DNA of 64,000 bases from Humibacter sp. RRB41 (lineage in GTDB: Bacteria > Actinomycetota > Actinomycetes > Actinomycetales > Microbacteriaceae). Shown piece after piece: positions 47,102 through 54,914 of this stretch. The DNA is taken from the NCBI RefSeq assembly GCF_022761015.1, contig NZ_JAKWJQ010000002.1, forward strand, positions 372,001 to 436,000, given 5' to 3'. Within the stretch, counting starts at the first letter, position 1. The number at the start of each line of letters is the position of its first letter. The notes under the pieces were generated by a model. That model was not told the DNA's origin, ran no database searches, and worked only from the letters and a program-made list of their open reading frames with translations. The translations under genes and the position numbers were made by a program.

Positions 47102-47170
47102 TCAGCGGGTGGAAACAGGCTGCTGCAATAAGCTTTCGTAACGAATCACATTCTTGAAGGAGACATGGTC

Positions 47171-48664
47171 ATGAGCGAATCCGTCAGCCTCCCGGCACTC
47201 GGCGAGAGTGTCACGGAAGGCACGGTAACCCGCTGGCTGAAGAACGTTGGCGATCGCGTCGAGGTCGACGAGCCTCTGCTCGAGGTGTCGACCGACAAGG
47301 TCGACACCGAAATCCCGTCGCCGATCGCTGGCGTCGTCGAGCAGATCCTCGTTCAGGAAGACGAGACAGTCGAGGTGGGCACCGCCCTTGTCACCATCGG
47401 TGACGGTTCGGGCGCTCAGGATGCCGCACCAGCGCCAGCTCCGGCAGAAGCTGCTCCCGCTGAACCGGAGGCTGCACCAGCAGAAGCCGCGCCCGCAGAG
47501 CCTGCGCCCGCTGCGCCTGCTCCGGTGGCGGAGGCTGCGATCGCGGTCGCCCCAGCTCCCACGGCATCGCCAGAGCCCGAGCAGCAGCCGGCGCCGGTCG
47601 CAGAGACTCCCGCGGAACCCGTCCAGGCGCCCGCCGCGCCTGCGGTCCCGGCTCCGGCGGCTCCAGTCGTCGCACCTGCTCCGGCCCCCGCTCCCGCACC
47701 GGCCGCTCCTGCAGAGCCGACGCCGGTTGCTTCGCAGCCGGCAGCATCCGGTTCGCACGCCGGTACCGGATACGTGACCCCGATCGTCCGCAAGCTGGCG
47801 AACGAGCAGGGCGTCGATCTGACCACGGTCACCGGCACGGGCGTCGGCGGTCGCATCCGCAAGGAGGACGTGCTCACCGCAGGTGCCGGTGTTGCGGAGG
47901 CACCCGCCGCCGCGGCAGCACCTGCGAGCACGAAACTCGAGACTTCGCCGCTGCGGGGAACCGTTCAGCCGATGTCGCGCCTTCGCAAGGTCGTTGCAGA
48001 TCGAGCTGTCGTGTCGATGCAGAACTCCGCACAGCTCACGACGGTCGTCGAAGTCGATGTGACGAAGGTCGCCGCGCTGCGTACTCGAGCGAAGACCGGA
48101 TTCGAGAAGGCCACAGGAACGAAGCTCTCGTTCCTACCTTTCTTCACACTGGCAGCCGCTGAGGCGCTCAAGGCGTATCCGGTGATCAACGCGACGGTCG
48201 ACGGCGAGAACATCGTCTACCCCGACCACGAGAACATCTCGATCGCGGTCGACACCGAGCGGGGCCTGCTCACGCCGGTCGTTCGCGATGCCAGCTCGTT
48301 GAACATCGCCCAGCTGTCGCAGCAGATCGCGGACCTCGCGCAGCGCACCCGCGACAACAAGCTGAAGCCCGACGAGCTCGCCGGCGGCACCTTCACGGTC
48401 ACGAACACGGGTTCGCGTGGCGCTTTGTTCGACACCCCTCTGGTGTTCCTGCCGCAGGTTGCGATCCTCGGAACGGGCATCGTCACGAAGAAGCCCGTTG
48501 TCGTGAAGACCGACGATGGCGATGCCATCGCCGTTCGCTCTACCGTGTACCTGGCGCTGTCGTACGATCACCGCATCGTGGACGGTGCGGATGCCGCACG
48601 CTTCCTCGTCGCCGTGAAGAACCGCCTCGAGGAGGCCGCCTTCGAGTCCGACCTGGGCATCTGA
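47171..48664 (+). CDS. sucB: 2-oxoglutarate dehydrogenase E2 component (dihydrolipoamide succinyltransferase type)
   Basis: A 497-aa E2 subunit with one N-terminal lipoyl domain (PALGESVTEGTVTRWL; lipoyl lysine in EVSTDKVDTEI), a roughly 110-residue Pro/Ala linker, a peripheral-subunit-binding domain (TPIVRKLANEQGVDL), and the catalytic domain ending SYDHRIVDGADAARFL. The SESVSLPALGESVTEG opening favours the succinyl/branched-chain class; the acyl specificity is not certain, since actinobacteria use related E2 proteins for both pyruvate and 2-oxoglutarate complexes. ATG 47171 has AGGAG at good distance; ATG 47165 is too close to it. LipB and LipA, which lipoylate it, are encoded 1.6 kb downstream. 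Confidence 0.93.
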   Translation: MSESVSLPALGESVTEGTVTRWLKNVGDRVEVDEPLLEVSTDKVDTEIPSPIAGVVEQILVQEDETVEVGTALVTIGDGSGAQDAAPAPAPAEAAPAEPEAAPAEAAPAEPAPAAPAPVAEAAIAVAPAPTASPEPEQQPAPVAETPAEPVQAPAAPAVPAPAAPVVAPAPAPAPAPAAPAEPTPVASQPAASGSHAGTGYVTPIVRKLANEQGVDLTTVTGTGVGGRIRKEDVLTAGAGVAEAPAAAAAPASTKLETSPLRGTVQPMSRLRKVVADRAVVSMQNSAQLTTVVEVDVTKVAALRTRAKTGFEKATGTKLSFLPFFTLAAAEALKAYPVINATVDGENIVYPDHENISIAVDTERGLLTPVVRDASSLNIAQLSQQIADLAQRTRDNKLKPDELAGGTFTVTNTGSRGALFDTPLVFLPQVAILGTGIVTKKPVVVKTDDGDAIAVRSTVYLALSYDHRIVDGADAARFLVAVKNRLEEAAFESDLGI

Positions 48665-48687
48665 GCCGCCGAGAAACACCAGGGCGC

Positions 48688-50172
48688 TCAGTTCTCGAAC
48701 AGCGCACGTAGACGCCAGCCGGCGTCGGTTCTGATCAGCAGAGCCGACGCCGGCTTCGTCGTGTCTCCGGTGCCCGGAGCCACGGCGATCACCGCGGCGT
48801 CGCCGAGAGCCTCGGCCAGAGAGAGCTGCGACGCCGACGGCGCGGGAATGGATCGCCGTCCTGCCGACACGAGCGCGGTGTCCGCCGCGAGGATCGGCGA
48901 GCCGGCCTGTTCGATATCGGCGAGGCCGTCGGCGTCTGCACTGGCCAGGTATTCGCTTCGGAGCGCGAGCAACCCGACTGCGGCCTTCACGGGATCTTGT
49001 TCGGCCTCGCGGGCGTCATCTTTCGGAGAGCCGCTTGTGGTGGAGTCAGTGCGGTCGCCGGCTCCCGAAGTACTCATGGTCTTGGTCGCTCCGGTAGTCG
49101 GCGCCGGCGTCGCGAGCGGAGACTCGGTCTGTTGGGCGGGCAGAGCCTTCGTGGCGGCGTGGCCGGCCGAACCTGCCGGCGGGAGCAGCAGCAGCGCACC
49201 GAGTGTGATGACCACCGCGGCGCCGCCAGCGAGCATCAAAGGACGTCTCCTGGACCGGGCGAAGGTCCGCACGCGCGTCGTGACGGTTGCAGTGACGCCG
49301 TTCTCCATGAGCGATAAGGCGGCAAGCGCCAGCAGCCCGACGCTCTGCCGAGAGTCCCGGAGGTGCTCATGCGCTTCGGGTTCCCCACCTTTCGCGACGG
49401 GATGAAGGCCGGCGCGGTGCTCCCCCGGCACGACAGCCGAGTTGTGGGCCATGGATATCGGTGCTGCGGGTGAGAGTGCGAAAAGCTCGCGTTGTGCCGT
49501 GCCGATAGCCGACACTTCGTCACCCGCCGCTGACGCGATCGAGCGGACCGCTTCGCGACATCGTGCAACGCGCTGCGGGTCGGCGAGATCGATCCTGTCG
49601 AAAATCGCGTCCACGGCATCCGCTGCACCGATCCAGTCGCTCTGTACGCCCGCGGCGGTCGAACGGACGGCAGCGCCGAAGCCGAGGAGCACCGGTCGTC
49701 CGCTCGCGTCGAGCCTGACCTTGGCGAGCGAAAGTGCGCCGTGCGTCCACCCGGCGGCGTGCACGGCGCGCACCCCGCGAAGGACCGACACTGCCAGCGT
49801 CACGGCTTCCCCGACTTCAACGGTCGGCCGCTCGCGCAGAAGGGTGGCGAGGCTCGGGCCGGGAAGCCGCTCGAGAAGCAGGCAGCGCGGACGATCGGGA
49901 ACGACGCTCACGTCGAGCAGTCGTACGACATGCTGCGACGCGACGGATGCCAGACAGCCCGCCTCGTCGACGAACGATTCGTCATCGACCGACGCGTCCA
50001 TCGCCTTCACCGCGACCTCGCCGGCCGGCTCGGACGCAAGGTAGACGACGCTGCGGCTCCCCGCACCTATCGTGCGCAGCAAGCGGTAGCCGCCGAGGCT
50101 CTGCCACACGGTCGGCGTCGGCTCCGTGGGAGACGCTGAGCCGACAGTTGCAGCGGTGGGTCGTGCGGTCAT
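48688..50172 (-). CDS. Membrane-anchored protein kinase-like protein (likely pseudokinase)
   Basis: A 494-aa protein with an N-terminal kinase fold, a transmembrane segment (MLAGGAAVVITLGALLLL, around residue 305) and an outward Ser/Thr-rich C-terminal part. The ATP lysine survives (Lys56 in GEVAVKAMD) but the catalytic loop reads THGALSLAKV instead of HRDxxxxN, and DFG reads GFG (VLLGFGAA), so phosphotransfer is unlikely. The start is uncertain: ATG 50172 seems best, with ATG 50181 and 50217 in frame. It lies between E2 and lipB on the opposite strand. Ligand or role unknown. Confidence 0.85.
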   Translation of the reverse strand: MTARPTAATVGSASPTEPTPTVWQSLGGYRLLRTIGAGSRSVVYLASEPAGEVAVKAMDASVDDESFVDEAGCLASVASQHVVRLLDVSVVPDRPRCLLLERLPGPSLATLLRERPTVEVGEAVTLAVSVLRGVRAVHAAGWTHGALSLAKVRLDASGRPVLLGFGAAVRSTAAGVQSDWIGAADAVDAIFDRIDLADPQRVARCREAVRSIASAAGDEVSAIGTAQRELFALSPAAPISMAHNSAVVPGEHRAGLHPVAKGGEPEAHEHLRDSRQSVGLLALAALSLMENGVTATVTTRVRTFARSRRRPLMLAGGAAVVITLGALLLLPPAGSAGHAATKALPAQQTESPLATPAPTTGATKTMSTSGAGDRTDSTTSGSPKDDAREAEQDPVKAAVGLLALRSEYLASADADGLADIEQAGSPILAADTALVSAGRRSIPAPSASQLSLAEALGDAAVIAVAPGTGDTTKPASALLIRTDAGWRLRALFEN

Positions 50173-50282
50173 GCAGGCCATCGTCGTCGGTCCGAGAATC
50201 TGAAGGGACCTGAACATCCGGATTGTTCGGCACCCGACCCGACCGCGCAATGGGGAGGAGAGGAACCCGTAGACTGCACGAT

Positions 50283-50918
50283 GTGATCGACTACGTCGTC
50301 ACGGGGCTAAGCGCCAACTCCGTGCCGTATCTCGACGCCCTCGAACAGCAGCGTGCTCTGCACTCCGCTGTGGTCGACGGGCGGGCGCCTGACACTGTCC
50401 TTCTCCTCGAGCACGAGTCCGTCTTCACGGCGGGCAAGCGCACGGAACCCGATGAACGTCCGAGCGACGGAACGCCGGTGATCGACGTCGACCGCGGCGG
50501 CAAGATCACGTGGCACGGCCCTGGCCAGCTCGTGGGGTATCCGATCCTCCACCTTGCCGAGCCGATCGACGTGGTCGGTTACGTACGCCGCCTCGAAGGC
50601 ATGCTGATCGACGTACTCGCCGAGCTCGGGGTGGACGGACATCGCGTCGACGGTCGCAGCGGAGTCTGGGTGTCGACTGACGGTCCGGATGCCAAGATCG
50701 CGGCCATCGGCATCCGCGTCGCCTCTGGTGTGACCATGCACGGCTTCGCTCTGAACTGCTCGAACGACCTCGCGCCCTACGAGCGCATCGTCGCGTGCGG
50801 CATCAGGGATGCCGGAGTCACCACCATCTCGCGCGAGCTCGGCAGAGTCGTGACCCCGCAGGACGCCGCTCCCGTGGTGCAGAGGCATTTCGACTCAGTG
50901 ATCGGTGTGGCCGCATGA
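50283..50918 (+). CDS. lipB: Octanoyltransferase LipB
   Basis: A 211-aa enzyme that transfers octanoyl groups from acyl carrier protein to lipoyl domains. Signature blocks are [30 protein letters not shown], the catalytic Lys138 in [11 protein letters not shown] and Cys159 in [11 protein letters not shown]. The GTG start at 50283 lacks a clear ribosome site; a GGGGAGGAG run lies about 25 nt upstream. It overlaps lipA by ATGA, so both lipoylation steps are coupled. Confidence 0.95.
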   Translation: MIDYVVTGLSANSVPYLDALEQQRALHSAVVDGRAPDTVLLLEHESVFTAGKRTEPDERPSDGTPVIDVDRGGKITWHGPGQLVGYPILHLAEPIDVVGYVRRLEGMLIDVLAELGVDGHRVDGRSGVWVSTDGPDAKIAAIGIRVASGVTMHGFALNCSNDLAPYERIVACGIRDAGVTTISRELGRVVTPQDAAPVVQRHFDSVIGVAA

Positions 50919-51901
50919 GCGCGGCTCCGGAAGGGCGCAGGATGCTGCGCCTCGAGACACGCAACGCCCAGACCCCGATCGAACGCAAGCCGGAGTGGAT
51001 CAAGACCCGCGCCAAGATGGGTCCGGAATTCACGCAACTGCAGAACCTCGTCAAGGCCGAAGACCTGCACACCGTGTGCCAGGAGGCCGGCTGCCCGAAC
51101 ATCTACGAGTGCTGGGAGGACCGCGAGGCGACGTTCCTCATCGGCGGCAGCCAATGCACGCGCAGATGCGATTTCTGCCAGATCGACACCGGCAAGCCTG
51201 CGGCCTTCGACGCAGACGAACCGCGCAGGGTCGGAGAAAGCGTTGCTCGGATGGGGCTGCGCTACGCAACCGTCACCGGTGTGGCCAGAGACGATCTCGT
51301 CGATGAGGGGTCGTGGCTTTACGCGGAGACCATCAGGCAGATCCACGCCCAAGCACCGGGCACCGGCGTCGAGATTCTCGTTCCCGACTTCTCCGGTCGT
51401 CCCGAGCACTTGCGGCGCGTATTCGACGCAGAGCCCGAGGTGTTCGCGCACAACGTCGAGACGGTTCCCCGCCTCTTCAAGCGCATCCGTCCGGCATTCA
51501 GCTATCAGCGATCGCTCGACGTGATCACGCAGGGGCGCGAAGCCGGGATGATCACCAAGTCCAACCTCATCCTCGGTATGGGTGAGGAGCGAGGCGAGGT
51601 GAGCGAGGCGCTGCGTCATCTGCACGACGCCGGCACGGACATCCTGACCATCACGCAGTACCTGCGCCCGAGTCCCCGCCACTTGCCTGTCGCGCGGTGG
51701 GTGAGGCCGGAGGAGTTCGTCGAGCTGAAGGCCGAAGCCGAGGCCATCGGATTCCTCGGTGTGCTGGCCGGTCCGCTCGTGCGTTCGTCCTACCGCGCCG
51801 GGCGTCTGTGGGCGCAATCCATGTCGGCCAAGGGACGCGAGATTCCGTCGCGCTTCAGTGCTTTGGCGGATGCCTCGTTAGGGTTCGCGCAGGCCGTCTG
51901 A
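50915..51901 (+). CDS. lipA: Lipoyl synthase LipA
   Basis: A 328-aa radical-SAM enzyme that inserts two sulfur atoms into octanoyl-lipoyl domains. The auxiliary cluster cysteines are Cys55, Cys60 and Cys66 ([13 protein letters not shown]) and the radical-SAM cluster is Cys81, Cys85, Cys88 (CTRRCDFC). The C-terminal RSSYRAG motif, which binds the auxiliary cluster, is present. It starts at ATG 50915, overlapping the lipB stop. Confidence 0.98.
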   Translation: MSAAPEGRRMLRLETRNAQTPIERKPEWIKTRAKMGPEFTQLQNLVKAEDLHTVCQEAGCPNIYECWEDREATFLIGGSQCTRRCDFCQIDTGKPAAFDADEPRRVGESVARMGLRYATVTGVARDDLVDEGSWLYAETIRQIHAQAPGTGVEILVPDFSGRPEHLRRVFDAEPEVFAHNVETVPRLFKRIRPAFSYQRSLDVITQGREAGMITKSNLILGMGEERGEVSEALRHLHDAGTDILTITQYLRPSPRHLPVARWVRPEEFVELKAEAEAIGFLGVLAGPLVRSSYRAGRLWAQSMSAKGREIPSRFSALADASLGFAQAV

Positions 51902-51954
51902 CAGCTGCGGCCCGGTGCGCGCCCCCACCGCGTATCGGGCCGCTTACGAGCCGG

Positions 51955-51960
51955 TATCCT
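51955..51960 (+). promoter_or_regulatory. -10 box of a leaderless DUF4191 transcript
   Basis: TATCCT ends exactly 7 nt before ATG 51968, placing the expected transcription start at the start codon. Confidence 0.55.
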
Positions 51961-51967
51961 GGTGAGC

Positions 51968-52669
51968 ATGGCACGTAAGGACACCGCAGAGGCGAAGGAA
52001 CCCGGCCGCATCAAGCAGATGTGGCAGGTCTTCCAGATGACCCGCCGATACGACCCCCGCGCGCAGTGGTACATGCTCGGGACACTGCTTCTGGGCATCG
52101 TGCTCGGACTCGTCGTCGCGTTCACCCTCGGTGGCGGCGACGTGTTCAGCATCGTGCTCTGGGTCGTCGCCGGCCTGCTGCTCGGCGCACTCGGCGCGAT
52201 CATCGTGCTTGGCCGCAGAGCGGAACGCGCGGCATACTCGCAGATCGAAGGACAACCCGGTGCCGTCGGAGCAGTGCTTCGCAGTTCGCTGAAGCGCTCG
52301 TGGCGTGGCAGCGAGATGCCCGTCGCGGTCAATGGCCGTACGCGTGACGCGGTCTACCGCGCCGTCGGACGCGGGGGTGTCGTGCTGATCGGCGAGGGAC
52401 CGGAATCCCGCACCCGCAAGATGGTCGAAGACGAACGCCGTAAGGTCGCCCGCATCGTGCCGAACGTTCCGATCAACGTCTTCAACGTCGGACCGGACTC
52501 GGATGCCGTGCCGCTGCACAAACTCTCCGGACGCATGGCGAAGATCAAGGTGGCGCTGACCAAGCCCGAGGTTCTCGCGGTCGACAATCGCCTCACCTCC
52601 CTCGGCACGCAGATGCCGATTCCGAAGGGCGTCGACCCGCTCAAGGTGCGCCCGCAGCGCGCACGCTGA
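51968..52669 (+). CDS. DUF4191 family membrane protein
   Basis: A 233-aa actinobacterial protein with two membrane helices (about residues 36-57 and 64-85: WYMLGTLLLGIVLGLVVAF and IVLWVVAGLLLGALGAIIV) and a basic cytoplasmic C-terminal domain (VNVFNVG-type block seen as INVFNVGPDSDAVPLHKL). Function unknown. It regularly follows lipA in actinobacteria. Start ATG 51968 fits a leaderless promoter; GTG 51962 is an alternative two codons upstream. Confidence 0.9.
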   Translation: MARKDTAEAKEPGRIKQMWQVFQMTRRYDPRAQWYMLGTLLLGIVLGLVVAFTLGGGDVFSIVLWVVAGLLLGALGAIIVLGRRAERAAYSQIEGQPGAVGAVLRSSLKRSWRGSEMPVAVNGRTRDAVYRAVGRGGVVLIGEGPESRTRKMVEDERRKVARIVPNVPINVFNVGPDSDAVPLHKLSGRMAKIKVALTKPEVLAVDNRLTSLGTQMPIPKGVDPLKVRPQRAR

Positions 52670-52685
52670 CGGCTCAGGGCTACGG

Positions 52686-53114
52686 CTAGGAGCGGATCAG
52701 AATCGTGCCGGCGACCTTGTCATGAAAGCCGCGCTGGTCGGAGTCCCAGACCAGCGCAGGAACGACGACGCAGAGCAGCACGGTGCGCACCAGAGGACGC
52801 CACAGACCTACCCAGGTTCCGCTGAGGGCGACGACCCGCAATCCCACGATGCGGTGCCCGATGCTGCCGCCGATCGTCGGGATGAAGAGATACTGCAACA
52901 CCGCGAAGACGGCGAGCGTCGCCCAGGAGTCGTAGTGGAAGAACGCGAAAGACAAGAGCGACGCGATCGCCCAGTCGATGATCAACCCGAGGATCCGACG
53001 TCCCGGTCTCGCCACCGACCGCGGCCCGGTCTCCGGCAGTCCCAGTCGCTCCCCCGGATACCTGCTGGGTGCGAGATCGCCGGAACGGCGCGGAGTTGAG
53101 GGGGACGTTGGCAC
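52686..53114 (-). CDS. RDD family membrane protein
   Basis: A 142-aa protein with the RDD domain: [20 protein letters not shown] supplies the Arg-Asp signature (R-x-L-x3-x-D), followed by [14 protein letters not shown] and two further helices. RDD proteins are small membrane proteins, some linked to ion exchange; the role here is unknown. It is convergent with the DUF4191 gene and divergent from glnA1. Confidence 0.9.
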   Translation of the reverse strand: MPTSPSTPRRSGDLAPSRYPGERLGLPETGPRSVARPGRRILGLIIDWAIASLLSFAFFHYDSWATLAVFAVLQYLFIPTIGGSIGHRIVGLRVVALSGTWVGLWRPLVRTVLLCVVVPALVWDSDQRGFHDKVAGTILIRS

Positions 53115-53142
53115 CGGCCGAGTCTATCGATCCGGCCTGCAC

Positions 53143-53180
53143 GTAACATCCCGGAAACAATCGCGATACGGTGGGGAAAC
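53143..53180 (+). promoter_or_regulatory. GlnR box upstream of glnA1
   Basis: Four 5-bp elements with exact 6-bp gaps: GTAAC (53143), GAAAC (53154), GATAC (53165) and GAAAC (53176). This is the a1-b1-a2-b2 layout known for GlnR in actinobacteria. It ends 75 bp before the glnA1 start. No glnR gene is in the window. Confidence 0.85.
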
Positions 53181-53255
53181 CGCGTGCCCATAGCCTGTCA
53201 CCGGCTGCTCGCGCAACCGAACTCCCGACTATCGTCACCCGCTTGGAGAGACCGC

Positions 53256-54680
53256 ATGTTCAGTGATTCTTCCGAGGTGCTCGCGTTCATCAAGGACACG
53301 GATGTCAAGTTCCTCGACATCCGATTCACCGACCTTCCCGGTGTGCAGCAGCACTTCAACATTCCCGCGTCCACCGTCGACGAGGAGTTCTTCTCTGTCG
53401 GGCAGCTCTTCGACGGATCGTCGATCCGCGGTTTCGCGTCGATCCACGAGTCGGACATGCAGCTGATTCCGGACGTCTCGACCGCTTATGTCGACCCGTT
53501 CCGGGCCGAGCGCACGCTGGTGATGGTGTTCGACATCTTCAACCCGCGCAACGGGGAGGTGTACGGAAAGGACCCGCGTCAGGTCGCGAAGAAGGCGGAG
53601 AAGTACCTGGCGTCCACGGGTATCGCCGACACGGCGTTCTTCGCCCCTGAGGCCGAGTTCTACATCTTCGACGACGTGCGTTATGAGGTGAAGCAGAATA
53701 CCGCGTACCACTTCGTGGACTCCGAGGAGGCGGCGTGGAACTCCGGCCGCGCCGAAGAAGGCGGCAACCTCGCCAACAAGACCCCGTACAAGGGCGGCTA
53801 CTTCCCGGTCAGCCCGGTGGACAAGCAGGCCGACCTGCGTGACGACATCTCGTTGAAGCTGATCGACGCCGGCCTCATTCTCGAGCGGGCGCACCACGAG
53901 GTGGGCACCGGTGGTCAGGCGGAGATCAACTACCGCTTCGACACCATGGTGCACGCTGCCGATGACCTGTTGAAGTTCAAGTACATCGTGAAGAACACGG
54001 CCGAGCAGTGGGGCAAGACCGCCACGTTCATGCCGAAGCCGCTGTTCGGCGACAACGGATCGGGCATGCACACCCATCAGTCCCTGTGGAACGAAGGCAA
54101 GCCGCTGTTCTACGACGAGGCCGGCTACGGCGGGCTGTCGGACGTCGCACGCTGGTACATCGGCGGCATCCTGAAGCACGCTCCGTCGCTCTTGGCGTTC
54201 ACGAACCCGACGGTGAACTCGTATCACCGCCTGGTGCCCGGCTTCGAGGCCCCCGTGAACCTGGTCTACTCGGCCGGTAACCGGTCGGCGGCGATCCGCA
54301 TCCCGATCACGGGCACCAACCCGAAGGCGAAGCGCATCGAGTTCCGTGCACCGGATGCCTCCGGCAACCCGTACCTCGCTTTCGCCGCGCAGCTGATGGC
54401 GGGCATCGACGGCATCCGCAACCGCATCGAGCCTCACGAGCCGGTCGACAAGGACCTCTACGAGCTTCCGCCGGAGGAGGCCAAGTCGATCCCGCAGGTT
54501 CCGGGTACGCTCGACGCCGTTCTCGATGCGCTCGAGGCCGACCACGACTTCCTCACGGCAGGCGGTGTCTTCACGCCCGAACTGATCGAGACCTGGATCG
54601 ACTATAAGCGTGAGAAGGAGATCAAACCCCTCGCGCAGCGGCCGCACCCCTTCGAGTTCGAGCTCTACTACGGCGTATAG
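53256..54680 (+). CDS. glnA: Glutamine synthetase type I (GlnA1)
   Basis: A 474-aa dodecameric glutamine synthetase, the main ammonia-assimilating enzyme. Marks are [22 protein letters not shown], the catalytic [12 protein letters not shown] and [18 protein letters not shown], and NRSAAIRIP. The adenylylation tyrosine is Tyr402 in [10 protein letters not shown], so it can be controlled by the GlnE encoded next. Start ATG 53256 follows GGAGAG. A perfect GlnR box lies upstream and a hairpin downstream. Confidence 0.98.
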   Translation: MFSDSSEVLAFIKDTDVKFLDIRFTDLPGVQQHFNIPASTVDEEFFSVGQLFDGSSIRGFASIHESDMQLIPDVSTAYVDPFRAERTLVMVFDIFNPRNGEVYGKDPRQVAKKAEKYLASTGIADTAFFAPEAEFYIFDDVRYEVKQNTAYHFVDSEEAAWNSGRAEEGGNLANKTPYKGGYFPVSPVDKQADLRDDISLKLIDAGLILERAHHEVGTGGQAEINYRFDTMVHAADDLLKFKYIVKNTAEQWGKTATFMPKPLFGDNGSGMHTHQSLWNEGKPLFYDEAGYGGLSDVARWYIGGILKHAPSLLAFTNPTVNSYHRLVPGFEAPVNLVYSAGNRSAAIRIPITGTNPKAKRIEFRAPDASGNPYLAFAAQLMAGIDGIRNRIEPHEPVDKDLYELPPEEAKSIPQVPGTLDAVLDALEADHDFLTAGGVFTPELIETWIDYKREKEIKPLAQRPHPFEFELYYGV

Positions 54681-54699
54681 CCGACAGGCCCCCACAAAG

Positions 54700-54736
54700 C
54701 GAAAGCGGGTCACCCATCACAGGAGGCCTGCTTTCG
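54700..54736 (+). terminator. Terminator after glnA1
   Basis: CGAAAGCGGG pairs with CCTGCTTTCG (one G-T wobble) around a 17-nt loop, 19 bp after the glnA1 stop. Confidence 0.6.
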
Positions 54737-54749
54737 TCATGTGAACTCC

Positions 54750-54842
54750 CTAGGGAACGAGCATCGAGCCGCCTTCGTCGGGCTCCTGCGTGATCTCCGT
54801 CTCTTCGACGTCGGGCGGGCCGGTGGCGACGATTGCTTCCAT
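54750..54842 (-). CDS. Putative small acidic protein downstream of glnE
   Basis: A 30-codon frame, MEAIVATGPPDVEETEITQE followed by PDEGGSMLVP, lies 72 bp after glnE on the same strand and fills most of the gap to glnA1. It is acidic and begins directly after an in-frame TGA. No clear ribosome site is visible. I do not recognise a family; it may be a chance frame. Confidence 0.25.
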   Translation of the reverse strand: MEAIVATGPPDVEETEITQEPDEGGSMLVP

Positions 54843-54914
54843 TCACGGCACCGCAGTTCCGGTGGTCTCAGCTCAGCGGACACGGCGCCGTCGTCGTCAC
54901 CCGAGGCCGCGCCG

